A stretch of 64,000 nt of DNA from Collinsella sp944321445 (GTDB lineage: Bacteria; Actinomycetota; Coriobacteriia; Coriobacteriales; Coriobacteriaceae). This document shows, piece after piece, positions 38,881-49,847 of the stretch (positions are counted from its first letter, which is position 1; every line of letters begins with the position of its first letter). The position numbers were made by a program, and so were the translations under genes. The DNA lies in the NCBI RefSeq assembly GCF_030371825.1, contig NZ_JAUDDM010000004.1. One strand, written 5' to 3'. The notes beneath the pieces were generated by a model. That model made no database searches. It worked only from the letters and a program-made list of their open reading frames with translations, and was not told the DNA's origin.

Positions 38881-38950
38881 CCGCACAACCCCTCGACATG
38901 AAAAGACCCCGCCGTAGCGAGGTCATCAAATCCAATGGTGGAGGTTGGGG
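38881..38950 (-). repeat. Duplicated tRNA-Ala 3' end and terminator (copy)
   Basis: About 65 of 70 bases match 39065-39134: the CCA-proximal end of the tRNA-Ala acceptor stem, a short spacer and the terminator hairpin GACCTCGC-TACG-GCGGGGTC with TTTT. The remaining tRNA body is absent here. Confidence 0.8.
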
Positions 38951-39064
38951 GATCCGCGGATGCTGCGCATCCGCATCCGCTGCGGGGCCTACGGCCCCTT
39001 GCGTGCTCCGCGGCGAACGGCTCCGCCGTTCACACGCTCCGCACCCCGAACGGGGTTCGATCCC
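38951..39064. repeat. GC-rich palindrome cluster between tRNA-Ala duplications
   Basis: Several short inverted repeats in tandem: GCGGATGCTGCGCATCCGC, GGGGCCTACGGCCCC, GAACGGCTCCGCCGTTC, and a T-arm-like GGGGTTCGATCCCC. It is enclosed by the two copies of the tRNA-Ala tail. It may be what is left of an inserted element. Confidence 0.55.
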
Positions 39065-39084
39065 CCGCACGACCCCTCGACATG

Positions 39085-39108
39085 AAAAGACCCCGCCGTA
39101 GCGAGGTC
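39085..39108 (-). terminator. tRNA-Ala terminator with UACG tetraloop
   Basis: Minus strand GACCTCGC, TACG, GCGGGGTC, then TTTT. Confidence 0.8.
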
Positions 39109-39119
39109 AACAAGATCAA

Positions 39120-39195
39120 TGGTGGAGGTTAGGGGGATCGAACCCCTGACCTCAGGCTTGCAAAGCCCGCGCTCTCCCAGCTGAGCTAAACCCCC
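39120..39195 (-). tRNA. tRNA-Ala (anticodon TGC)
   Basis: 76 bases including an encoded CCA. Acceptor GGGGGTT pairs with AACCTCC (one G-T pair), anticodon loop CTTTGCAAG, T-loop GTTCGATCC. Reads GCN alanine codons. Confidence 0.97.
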
Positions 39196-39202
39196 ACTTA
39201 GT

Positions 39203-39247
39203 AATAAACACCCCAGCGGCGACTCGGCTCTCGCTGGGGTGTTTATT
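39203..39247 (-). terminator. Terminator between tRNA-Ile and tRNA-Ala
   Basis: AATAAACACCCCAGCG and CGCTGGGGTGTTTATT arms (16 bp), ending in a T-rich stretch on the minus strand; it can act in either direction. Confidence 0.8.
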
Positions 39248-39258
39248 GCGAAAGAAAG

Positions 39259-39335
39259 TGGTGGACCTGACAAGATTCGAACTTGTGACCTCCCGGTTAT
39301 CAGCCGGACGCTCTAACCAACTGAGCTACAGGTCC
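39259..39335 (-). tRNA. tRNA-Ile (anticodon GAT)
   Basis: 77 bases including encoded CCA. Acceptor GGACCTG pairs with CAGGTCC, anticodon loop CTGATAACC, T-loop GTTCGAATC. Confidence 0.97.
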
Positions 39336-39564
39336 ATCGCGCGAGGAATATATTAGCGCGCTCCCCAAACGGGAGTCAACAACTTTTTTGAGAAATTTCT
39401 TCCTCACACACAACCGTCCCCATCGTATCCATCACTCCATGAACAGCTCGATGAAGAGGCCATGTAACCACGCATGCGCCACGCATTTTGGGTACTATAA
39501 CTATCCAGTTTTAAACCGAAGGCTTTCGGTAACGCGATTATCCATATACCTAGGAGGTGCCATA

Positions 39565-40068
39565 ATGATTCGCGTTGATATCGAGACCATTATTATGGCC
39601 GCCGGCCCCGTTCCATCTATCATCGTGCTGCGTGAGCGCAGTGCCGAGGGAGCATCTGACGCCCCGCTGCGGGCGCTTTCCATCCAAACCGGTTCATTCG
39701 AGGCGGCTGCGGTCGGACGCGGTGTGGACGGCACGGGCGAAGGCTCGCGCCCCATCACGCATGACCTCATGGTCGACGTTATCAAGTCCCTGGGCGGTAA
39801 GCTCGAGCGCGTCGAAATCGACCGCGTCGACGCCCCCGTCTTCTACGCCACCGTCGTACTCGAGGACGCCGATGGGGGAGAGAAGCACATCGATGCGCGC
39901 CCCAGCGACGCACTCGCCCTCGCGGTGCGCACCAACGCACCGATCTACGTCGAGGACGACGTCATGAACCGCGCCGGCAACATCTCATACCGCACCGAGG
40001 ATGACACGGAAAAGGAGCTCGAGCGCTTCGACGAGTTCGCCCGCTCTGTCTCCCCGGACGACTTCTAA
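39565..40068 (+). CDS. Bifunctional nuclease family protein (DUF151)
   Basis: 167 residues from the ATG at 39565, with a perfect TAGGAGGTG site; a longer in-frame reading lacks one. The conserved DUF151 core includes THDLMVDVIKSLGG, FYATVVLE and DARPSDALALAVRTNAPIYV. Plant and bacterial relatives show nuclease activity on DNA and RNA, but the cellular role in bacteria is not settled. Asp/Glu-rich C-terminal tail. A TATAAC sequence at about 39497 may be its -10 box. Followed by a strong terminator. Confidence 0.88.
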   Translation: MIRVDIETIIMAAGPVPSIIVLRERSAEGASDAPLRALSIQTGSFEAAAVGRGVDGTGEGSRPITHDLMVDVIKSLGGKLERVEIDRVDAPVFYATVVLEDADGGEKHIDARPSDALALAVRTNAPIYVEDDVMNRAGNISYRTEDDTEKELERFDEFARSVSPDDF

Positions 40069-40090
40069 CGAGCGGGCCACCGCATCGGCC

Positions 40091-40130
40091 AAGGGCCCAA
40101 CCGAATCACGATTCGGTCGGGCCCTTTCTC
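40091..40130 (+). terminator. Terminator after DUF151 gene
   Basis: AAGGGCCCAACCGAAT, CACG, ATTCGGTCGGGCCCTTT, then CTCTT. Confidence 0.85.
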
Positions 40131-40140
40131 TTACCTCGGG

Positions 40141-40770
40141 TTATCCAAGCAGCTTTTCGCCAAGCATTGCGCCGCCGTACCCCAAAAACGCACCGATTGC
40201 CGCACACAGCAGCGTCAAGCCAACGGTCCGGATAACCTTCATCCAACGCGGCAACATACGCTCCCGGCGCCCGCGATCGGTATCGCGATCGACCTCTTCG
40301 CCATTCCAGTACGCCAAGATCTCGCGATACGTGATCAGGTCATGCTTCTTCTTGATGCGCTCGACCCATATCGCTGCAAACATCGCAATGCCCCACAGTA
40401 CAATGGCTAGCACAAATGTGGGCACCGTCTGCTCCAAGGGCCAGTCCCAAGCCGATACCTGAACAATCACCCACACCATCGCCAGCACCATCAGCAGCAA
40501 AAAGCCGAGCATCACATAGCTCAACCGCTTCATGGTGCGAACGTCTGAATCAATGGTCTTCGTCATGGTCTCCACGTCTCCTTTGATGAGGCTATCTGCA
40601 GTCACGTCGAAGATCTCAGAAAGGAGCAGCAGGCTTTGAATGTCAGGATAGGTCTTGCCGTTCTCCCAGGAGCTGATGGTCTGGCGCGACACGTACACGC
40701 GCGCCGCCAGGTCGTCCTGAGACATGTGCGCCTCGGCCCTCAGGTCTTTGATGCGCTTTCCGACCTCCAT
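40141..40770 (-). CDS. XRE-family regulator with membrane domain
   Basis: 209 residues from the ATG at 40770 (AAAGGAGGT site). The first 60 residues are a Cro/C1-type helix-turn-helix (MSQDDLAARVYVSRQTISSWENGKTYPD). Three membrane segments follow (about 94-114, 122-142 and 184-204), an arrangement common in Gram-positive membrane-tethered XRE repressors. Target genes unknown; it may be autoregulatory. Convergent with the DUF151 gene, sharing its terminator region. Confidence 0.88.
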   Translation of the reverse strand: MEVGKRIKDLRAEAHMSQDDLAARVYVSRQTISSWENGKTYPDIQSLLLLSEIFDVTADSLIKGDVETMTKTIDSDVRTMKRLSYVMLGFLLLMVLAMVWVIVQVSAWDWPLEQTVPTFVLAIVLWGIAMFAAIWVERIKKKHDLITYREILAYWNGEEVDRDTDRGRRERMLPRWMKVIRTVGLTLLCAAIGAFLGYGGAMLGEKLLG

Positions 40771-40873
40771 GGCTACCTCCTTTCGCAACCTCGACGGGAC
40801 CCGTACAGCCTCACCATTCCATGACGCGCCGCATCGTACCATCAAAAGGACCTGACGCGGGCTGCAGAAGAGC

Positions 40874-40909
40874 GAACCGCACCGTCAAATGTTCTTGACG
40901 GTGCGGTTC
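40874..40909. repeat. 15-bp stem hairpin (GAACCGCACCGTCAA)
   Basis: Perfect 15-bp arms around ATGTTC in the gap upstream of the XRE gene. No U-run follows on either strand, so an operator or RNA structure is as likely as a terminator. Confidence 0.6.
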
Positions 40910-40975
40910 ACCAGCATCAATGTCGCACGCTGCCGGGCTCCGAAGCCGCAAGCGGACCCCACCCAACCCCAAACT

Positions 40976-41187
40976 GGATAGAAAAGTCGATTATGCATTC
41001 CGCGCGGACAGCCTCAAGCCGCCTGCGACCGGAACCCACAGACCAAGGCGCTAAAACCTGTCTCAATCAGTCATCAATCACGCTCAACACGTCAAGCCCG
41101 CTCATCATCGCCCAGCAACACAAGCACCGCGCCCGCGGCAAGGCCCGAAAGCACCGACCAAGCGATGCATAATCGACATTTCTATCC
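40976..41187. repeat. About 212-bp long-arm element, family R1, unit A
   Basis: Left arm GGATAGAAAAGTCGATTATG and right arm CATAATCGACATTTCTATCC are complementary over about 22-23 bases with one mismatch. The interior is rich in C and A on the plus strand and has no ORF. It is the first of two tandem units upstream of the gyrA terminator. Confidence 0.82.
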
Positions 41188-41203
41188 ACCAACGGCCGCA
41201 GAC

Positions 41204-41419
41204 TAGACAAATAGGGTCGATATGCATTTTTCGCACGGCCATCGTGGCACGCGTCCCGTGCGCAACCGCGCCGCTATCCGGCACCCAGACCCACCCGAGC
41301 CATCAAACCACCAGGATTCCCGCGACCACACCCGGAATCACGCAATCCTGCACCGCCCCGCACGCCATCGCGCCTTCAAACCACACCGCTGGAAAATGCA
41401 TATCGACCCCATTTGTCTA
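41204..41419. repeat. About 216-bp long-arm element, family R1, unit B
   Basis: Left arm TAGACAAATAGGGTCGATAT and right arm ATATCGACCCCATTTGTCTA pair over about 27 bases with one mismatch. Compared with unit A the arm sequence differs in several places, with both arms changed together. Interior again C/A-rich. Confidence 0.82.
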
Positions 41420-41503
41420 CCTGCGCGCCACCAGCACCCCGCACCGCACCGCACCGACCGAACCTCACCGCGCCAAGCGCGGCACGCGACTCGGTCGCGA
41501 CGC

Positions 41504-41538
41504 AAAAAGCGGGGTCGGGGCTACCGCCCCGACCCCGC
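41504..41538 (-). terminator. Terminator of the gyrBA transcript
   Basis: Minus strand GCGGGGTCGGGGC, GGTA, GCCCCGACCCCGC, TTTTT; 13-bp perfect stem, 32 bases past the gyrA stop. Confidence 0.92.
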
Positions 41539-41569
41539 CAAACAAGCAGGTCAAACCTACAGCGAAGCG

Positions 41570-44347
<2,778 letters not shown>

Positions 44348-44374
44348 GTACTACCTCCTATGGTTCGGTCGAGC

Positions 44375-44403
44375 GACAAGTTTGGGCCCGCCCCCATCTT
44401 GTC
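44375..44403. repeat. 29-bp palindrome, family P3, copy 3
   Basis: GACAAGTTTGGGCC, C, GCCCCCATCTTGTC, imperfect inside. It fills the short gyrB-gyrA gap, six bases from the gyrB stop, the same position relative to genes as copy 1 in fabH-fabK. Confidence 0.75.
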
Positions 44404-44408
44404 AAAAG

Positions 44409-46433
44409 CTAGGCGTCCAAGAAACGAGCATCATGCGCATGCTTCTCGATGTACTCGCGACGGAACTCCACCTGGTTGCCCATGAGCTCGCGCACCGCGC
44501 GGTCGGCCACCGCAGCATCCTCGATGGTCACGCGCTGCAGAATGCGCGTCTTGGGATCCATCGTGGTCGACGCCAGCTGCTTCGGGTCCATCTCGCCCAA
44601 GCCCTTGTAGCGCTGGACGGTGTAGCCGCGGCGCTTCTTGGTCACCTTGCCGCCGGCGGCCTCGTCCTCGCCCTCGTCGGGGTTCAGACCCAGGCTCTTG
44701 ATGGTGTCGCGCAGGATCTCCTCTTCCGGCTGACGGCCGTTGGGATACACGTAGTGGATCTTGTTGCGCACCTTGATGCCGAAGATCGGCGGGCACGCCA
44801 CGTACACGTAACCGGCGTCGATCAGCGGGCGCATGTACTTGTAGAAGAACGTCAGCAGCAGGATGCGGATGTGCGCGCCGTCGACGTCAGCATCGGTCAT
44901 GATGATGATCTTGTGGTAGCGGGCCTTCGTGATGTCGAAGTCGCCGCCGTCGCCGGAGCCGGTGGTCACGCCGCAGCCGATCGCGGTGATGAGCGACTGA
45001 ATCGTGTCGGACGAGAAGGCGCGATGATCTCCCACGCGCTCGACGTTCAGGATCTTGCCGCGCAGGGGCAGAATCGCCTGGATGTCGCGGCGACGGCCAT
45101 CCTTGGCCGAACCGCCTGCGGAGTCACCCTCGACGATGAACAGCTCGGTCATCTCGGCGTCGCGCACCGAGCAGTCCGCGAGCTTGCCAGGCAGCGACGC
45201 GGTCTCGAGCAGGCTCTTGCGGCGCGTGGCCTCGCGAGCCTTACGCGCGGCGTTGCGGGCCTTGGACGCCTGCTGGGCCTTCTTGATGATCTCGCGCGCC
45301 TGCTTGGGGTGTTCCTCGAGGTAGTCGGAAAGCCCATCAGACACCACCTTGCGCACGAGCGTGCGCATGAAGGAGCTGCCCAGCTTGGCCTTGGTCTGAC
45401 CCTCGAACTGCGGGTCGGCGAGCTTCACGGAGATGACCGCCGCCAGGCCCTCGCGCACGTCGTCGCCCGTGAGGTTGGCGTCCTTCTCCTTCAGGATGTT
45501 CTGCTTGCGCGCGTAATCGTTGATCACGCTGGTGAGTGCTGTGCGGAAGCCCTCGAGGTGCATGCCGCCCTCAGGCGTGTAGATGTCGTTCGCGAAGCTC
45601 ATGACCGTCTCGGAGTACGAGGTATTCCACTGCATCGCGATCTCGACCTCGCCGGTGCGGTCGGCCGGCAGCCCCGGTTCGGACGCGCCGGAAAGATAGA
45701 TGGGCTTCTTCAGGCCGTCGGGAATGTCCTTGCCCTCGTTCAGGAACTTGACGAAGTCGATGATGCCGCCCGCGTAGCAGTATTCGTCCACGCGCGGCGC
45801 CAGCTCGCGCTCGTCCTTGAGCACGATCTTCAGGTTCTTGTTCAAGAAGGCCGTCTCCTGCAGACGGTTGCGCAGGATGTCGTAGTCGTAGACGGTGGTC
45901 TCGAAGATCTCGTCATCCGGCCAAAACGTCGTGGTGGTGCCCGTGGTCTTGGACGTGCCCACCTCGATCATCTTCTGCGTGGTCTTACCGCGGGAGAACT
46001 GCATCTCGTAGATCTTGCCGTCGCGGCGCACCTGAACGACCATCTTCTTGGACAGCGCGTTCACGACCGACACGCCGACGCCGTGCAGGCCGCCGGACAC
46101 CTTGTAAGCCGAGTTGTCGAACTTGCCGCCCGCGTGCAGGATGGTCATAACGACCTCGAGCGTCGGGATCTTCTTCACCGGGTGCTTGTCCACCGGGATG
46201 CCACGGCCGTTGTCGACGACGGTGATGGAGTTATCGGGGTGAACCGTGACCTCGATCTTGGAGCAGAAGCCCGCCATGGCCTCGTCGACGGAGTTGTCGA
46301 CGATCTCCCACACCAGGTGGTGCAGGCCGCTGGAGCTTGTGGAACCGATGTACATGCCCGGGCGCTTGCGGACAGCCTCAAGACCCTCGAGGATCTTGAT
46401 TTCGCTTCCGCCGTATTCATTCTTCTTCGCCAC
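44409..46433 (-). CDS. gyrB: DNA gyrase subunit B
   Basis: 674 residues from the GTG at 46433. An ATG two codons upstream (46439) is possible, but the GAGAGGGAG site would then touch the start codon; with the GTG the spacing is six bases. GHKL ATPase features: EIVDNSVDEAMAG, VVDNGRGIPVD and GGLHGVGVSVVNAL. TOPRIM features: FIVEGDSAGGSAKDGR and TDADVDGAHI. It powers negative supercoiling with GyrA. Standard actinobacterial length. Confidence 0.97.
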   Translation of the reverse strand: MAKKNEYGGSEIKILEGLEAVRKRPGMYIGSTSSSGLHHLVWEIVDNSVDEAMAGFCSKIEVTVHPDNSITVVDNGRGIPVDKHPVKKIPTLEVVMTILHAGGKFDNSAYKVSGGLHGVGVSVVNALSKKMVVQVRRDGKIYEMQFSRGKTTQKMIEVGTSKTTGTTTTFWPDDEIFETTVYDYDILRNRLQETAFLNKNLKIVLKDERELAPRVDEYCYAGGIIDFVKFLNEGKDIPDGLKKPIYLSGASEPGLPADRTGEVEIAMQWNTSYSETVMSFANDIYTPEGGMHLEGFRTALTSVINDYARKQNILKEKDANLTGDDVREGLAAVISVKLADPQFEGQTKAKLGSSFMRTLVRKVVSDGLSDYLEEHPKQAREIIKKAQQASKARNAARKAREATRRKSLLETASLPGKLADCSVRDAEMTELFIVEGDSAGGSAKDGRRRDIQAILPLRGKILNVERVGDHRAFSSDTIQSLITAIGCGVTTGSGDGGDFDITKARYHKIIIMTDADVDGAHIRILLLTFFYKYMRPLIDAGYVYVACPPIFGIKVRNKIHYVYPNGRQPEEEILRDTIKSLGLNPDEGEDEAAGGKVTKKRRGYTVQRYKGLGEMDPKQLASTTMDPKTRILQRVTIEDAAVADRAVRELMGNQVEFRREYIEKHAHDARFLDA

Positions 46434-46553
46434 GCACATCTCCCTCTCTTTAAGAAATGCTAGTAACCTTCAATATTTTACTTGAAATATCGAGGTGTCT
46501 GCGCGTGGTCCGAATACCCCCACAAGGCCACCAAACGCCGCTAGAGGGTCGAT

Positions 46554-47120
46554 TCACTCCTCCTTGGTGATTTTGTGCTCAAAACTTGCCTTCATGGCCT
46601 TTTTGAGCGCTTCCCGCAGGCGATCGTCGCCGATTGGCGACACGCTTTCGTCCAAAGCGGACACTTCGGCCGCAGACAGCGCGCGGGAAGGAGTCACCGG
46701 GCCCTGCTTTGCCGTCGCTGCGGGGGAGGAGGGTGAGGGAGCGGAAGAAGCCGGCGCCTTCACGCGGCCGCCCGCCGGGTACCCGCCGCGCGAGAGGCGC
46801 ACCTTGATGTCGGCGATGTTGGCCCCATGGCGCAGCATGCGGGCGCGGATGATTTCGCGCATCATGGTGAGCTCGCCCACCCAGCTCGAGCCGTCGGCGT
46901 AGACGATAAGCTCGTTCGATTCCGGCACGTAGTGCAGCCCCGTCACGTGCGCGCCTTCGCGCGTGCCGGCGCATACCTCGTTCCACGCGCGATACACGGA
47001 GCGGCTCGATTCCGCGGCGCGCATCTGTTCGCGGCGCACCGGCGACGCGCCGTCCATGATGCGGGCGCGCTCCGACGGAATGAAATCCGCCAAACTATGT
47101 GTCTCACCCGTCCGCTTCAT
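46554..47120 (-). CDS. DUF721 / DciA-like protein
   Basis: 188 residues with an AAGGAGG site. The N-terminal half shows the DUF721 pattern (YRAWNEVCAG..., LIVYADGSSWVGELTMMREII...), the KH-like domain of the replicative helicase loader DciA. The middle is Ala/Ser/Pro-rich and likely disordered. In actinobacteria this gene lies between recF and gyrB, exactly as here. The loader role is inferred from family and synteny; residue-level evidence is modest. Confidence 0.82.
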   Translation of the reverse strand: MKRTGETHSLADFIPSERARIMDGASPVRREQMRAAESSRSVYRAWNEVCAGTREGAHVTGLHYVPESNELIVYADGSSWVGELTMMREIIRARMLRHGANIADIKVRLSRGGYPAGGRVKAPASSAPSPSSPAATAKQGPVTPSRALSAAEVSALDESVSPIGDDRLREALKKAMKASFEHKITKEE

Positions 47121-47141
47121 ATCGCCTCCTTCTCCTCGCCC

Positions 47142-47172
47142 GACGCACTTCTCCCCTGGGGAGAAGTGCGTC
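47142..47172. repeat. 31-bp palindrome, family P2, copy 3
   Basis: GACGCACTTCTCCCC, T, GGGGAGAAGTGCGTC, perfect. Located in the recF-dciA gap, followed at 47176-47210 by a partial P4 element (GGCCTCTCTGGGGACGGGGG on the minus strand). Confidence 0.9.
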
Positions 47173-47212
47173 GGTCCGGCCTGCCCCCCCGTCCCCAGAG
47201 AGGCCAGAGCGG

Positions 47213-48319
47213 CTACCCGGCCATGCCGATTCGCACCACGGTGGCGCGGTCGAGCACCTCGTGCGAGAAATACCCCAGGTTGGTGGTGGTGATGACCGTC
47301 TGAATCTCATCCGCAATGAACCGCACGATCGATTCACGGCGCGCTTCGTCCAGCTCACTCATCACGTCATCCAGCAGGAGGATGGGATAGCGCCCCAAGA
47401 TGTCGCGCGCCACCTCCACCTCCGCGATTTTCCACGCCAACACGAGGCTGCGCTGCTGTCCCTGGCTCGCGAAGCTGCGCGCATCGCGCCCGTCGACCAA
47501 AAAGACGATCTCGTCGCGATGCGGCCCCACAAGCGTCAGCCCGCGCCGCCGTTCCTCCTCATGCGTCTCGGCGAGCGCCGCCGCGAAGCACGCCGCGACC
47601 GCCTCGCGGTCGCGCGCGGACGCGGCAGGGATGTCACCAATGGACGCGCGGTACCGCACATCGACCGATTCATGCGGCGCGATGGTGCGATACACCGCCA
47701 CCAGTCGCTCGCGCACCCGCTCCAACAGCGCCAACCGGTGCACCAGCACCGCTGCACCGGCGCTCACCAGGGCATCGTCCCACGCCCCCAGCAGCTCCGG
47801 CGACACGAACCGATCCTTCAACAGGTTGTTGCGCTGCTCCACGGTGCGCTCGTACGAACCGGTCAGCTGCGCGTAGCTCTCGTTCAGCTGCACGCCGAAG
47901 TCGTCGAGCGCCGCGCGCCGCACGCGCGCCGACCGCTTCACCATATCCAGATGGTCGGGGCAAAACAGCACGCTGGGCAGCACGCCGCGCACACCGGACG
48001 CGGTTACGCGCTTTCCGTTGCGCGAAAACGACCGCCGGCCCTTCTCGGACACCATGCCCATGTCGAGCACGCGGCCCTCGCCCTCGAGACGCAGCGATAT
48101 CGCCGCGCGGGAAGCCCCGTCGCGCACCAGGTCGACCGGCGCCGGCCGGCGGAACGATTGCCCCGCCGTGAGCAGCTGCAGCGCCTCGACCAGGTTGGTC
48201 TTGCCCGCAGCGTTGGGCCCCACCAGCACGGTAATATCCGAGGCAAGCTCCAGCTCAAACGCCTCGTAGCTGCGAAAATCCCGAACGCTCAGCGTCCGCG
48301 CCAAAATACCCAACGTCAT
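47213..48319 (-). CDS. recF: DNA replication and repair protein RecF
   Basis: 368 residues from the ATG at 48319, or 366 from the TTG at 48313, which has better spacing to the GAGAGG site. A SMC-like ATPase that helps load RecA at gaps. Walker A GPNAAGKTN (34-42), the SQGQQRS signature and Walker B LLLDDVMSELD are visible. Part of dnaA-dnaN-recF-dciA-gyrB-gyrA. A P4 and a P2 repeat fill the dnaN-recF gap. Confidence 0.95.
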   Translation of the reverse strand: MTLGILARTLSVRDFRSYEAFELELASDITVLVGPNAAGKTNLVEALQLLTAGQSFRRPAPVDLVRDGASRAAISLRLEGEGRVLDMGMVSEKGRRSFSRNGKRVTASGVRGVLPSVLFCPDHLDMVKRSARVRRAALDDFGVQLNESYAQLTGSYERTVEQRNNLLKDRFVSPELLGAWDDALVSAGAAVLVHRLALLERVRERLVAVYRTIAPHESVDVRYRASIGDIPAASARDREAVAACFAAALAETHEEERRRGLTLVGPHRDEIVFLVDGRDARSFASQGQQRSLVLAWKIAEVEVARDILGRYPILLLDDVMSELDEARRESIVRFIADEIQTVITTTNLGYFSHEVLDRATVVRIGMAG

Positions 48320-48390
48320 CCTCTCTGGCCTCTCTGGGGACGGGGGTGGGAGAGGCCACTTTGGCCTCCGTGGGGACAGGTTCCCCACCC
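48320..48390. repeat. Constant-loop hairpin element, family P4, copy 2
   Basis: GGCCTCTC and GGAGAGGCC arms around TGGGGACGGGGGTG, then ACTTTGG...TGGGGACAGG. It includes the recF ribosome site region, so it could influence recF translation. Confidence 0.7.
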
Positions 48391-48400
48391 CCGCAACAGC

Positions 48401-48431
48401 GACGCACTTCTCCCCAGGGGAGAAGTGCGTC
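48401..48431. repeat. 31-bp palindrome, family P2, copy 4
   Basis: GACGCACTTCTCCCC, A, GGGGAGAAGTGCGTC, perfect; four bases from the dnaN stop codon. Confidence 0.9.
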
Positions 48432-48434
48432 GTC

Positions 48435-49538
48435 CTAGATCCTCACCGGCATGACCAGGTAGAGGTAGTTGATCTTGTCGTAGCTCTTGAAGATGCCCGC
48501 CTGGCTGTAGCTCTGCAGCTCCAGCGTGAGCTCCTTCTCGCGCCCCAGCACGTTCAGGCAGCCGAAGATGTAGTGGTAGTTGAACGCGATGACGCCCGAC
48601 GCGCCCTCGACCTCGATGTCGATCGTCTCCTGCGCCTGGTCCTGGTCGTTCGAGATCGCCGAAAGGCCCATAGTGCCCGTCTCGGCGGAAATCTCGAACT
48701 TCACCGCGGAGTTCGCCTGCGCCACGACGGCCACGCGCTTCAGCGCGGCCGAGAACGCCTCGACATCGATCTTCACCGTGGTCGCGCAGGTCGGCGGCAG
48801 CAGCGCCTTGTAGTTGGGGTACGTGCCCTCGATGCGGCGCGACACGTACGTCGTGTTGCCGGCGGCGAACACCACCTGTGTGTCGGTCGACCCGATCATG
48901 ATCGTGCCCTGCGAGCCCATGATGCTCAGCGCGTCGTTGAACGCCTCGGCCGGCACGTTCAGCTCAAAGCTTCCCTCGAGCGACGAGGTCTCGACCTGCG
49001 TGTCGCACACCGCCAGGCGGTACGAGTCGGTCGCCACCAGGCGCACCGTGTTGTTCTCGACCGTCATGTACACGCCGTTCAGCACCGGGCGGTTCTTGTC
49101 GGTGGAGGTCACGCGCCACACGCGGCCGACCATCTCCGACAAGATGTCGCAGGGAAGTTCAACCGAGCGCTCGAGCGCGATGGTGGGAAACTCGGGGAAA
49201 TCTGTCGGGTCGAGCGTGTTCAGTTTGAAGGAGCTCTTCTCGCACGCGATGCGCGCCTGACGATCGGCGACCTCAAACGACACCGGTGCGTCGGGCAGGG
49301 TCTTGGTGATGTTAGAGAGCATCTTGCACGGGATGACCGTCTCGCCCTCCTCCTCCACGCGCGCGGCGATACGATGGCGGATGGAGATGGTGTAGTTGGA
49401 GGTCTGGAACTCCAAGACGCCGTCCGTGGCCTTGATGAGTACACCGGAGAGGATGGGGAGCGTGCTTGCACTCGCCACACCCTTCATGACGGTGGTGAGT
49501 GCCTCAGAGAGTGCCGGTTGGCTGACGGTGAATCTCAT
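48435..49538 (-). CDS. dnaN: DNA polymerase III beta subunit (sliding clamp)
   Basis: 367 residues, the normal clamp size, with three clamp domains. The typical start MRFTVSQPALSEALTTV, the inner NRPVLNGVYM and TDSYRLAV segments and the C-terminal YLVMPVR, which forms part of the partner-binding pocket, are all clear. Preceded by the AT-rich dnaA-dnaN gap. Confidence 0.97.
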   Translation of the reverse strand: MRFTVSQPALSEALTTVMKGVASASTLPILSGVLIKATDGVLEFQTSNYTISIRHRIAARVEEEGETVIPCKMLSNITKTLPDAPVSFEVADRQARIACEKSSFKLNTLDPTDFPEFPTIALERSVELPCDILSEMVGRVWRVTSTDKNRPVLNGVYMTVENNTVRLVATDSYRLAVCDTQVETSSLEGSFELNVPAEAFNDALSIMGSQGTIMIGSTDTQVVFAAGNTTYVSRRIEGTYPNYKALLPPTCATTVKIDVEAFSAALKRVAVVAQANSAVKFEISAETGTMGLSAISNDQDQAQETIDIEVEGASGVIAFNYHYIFGCLNVLGREKELTLELQSYSQAGIFKSYDKINYLYLVMPVRI

Positions 49539-49847
49539 GTGCCGGGTCCTTCCTTTTTCTATCTATCTCTATATATCTATACATAACAATAGTAATAAGC
49601 CGGTCGACGGTGTGGATTAGTGAGAAAAGCGCAGGTAGAAGTTATCGGAGTTTTCGACTTCCGCGCGTGGAGAACCGCTCGGTTGTCAACGGGTGCACGC
49701 CCGCGCTTCGGTTATCCTCCAGACCCGCCACTTTTCCAACACGTTATCCCGACGTATTCCAACAGTTTTCAACAGCTCGTGAAAAACTTGGCTGCCGCCC
49801 ACACGCCCGCGTGAATAACGCGCAGACGTCCAGGTAGTTGCCTTGCC
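49539..49847. other. AT-rich dnaA-dnaN gap with DnaA-box-like sites, possible origin part
   Basis: Contains a T/A-only-like stretch near dnaN (49553-49598, with CTATATATCTATACATAACA) and near-consensus DnaA boxes: TGTGGATTA at 49611 and weaker TTATCCTCC (49712) and TTATCCCGA (49744). Together with the boxes upstream of the dnaA operon this may form a bipartite oriC. No ORF here is convincing. Confidence 0.55.

Noticed and set aside
40976..41419. Insertion sequence at the R1 units
   Set aside because: Arms resemble terminal repeats, but there is no transposase frame inside and I see no target-site duplication. Kept as a repeat family instead.
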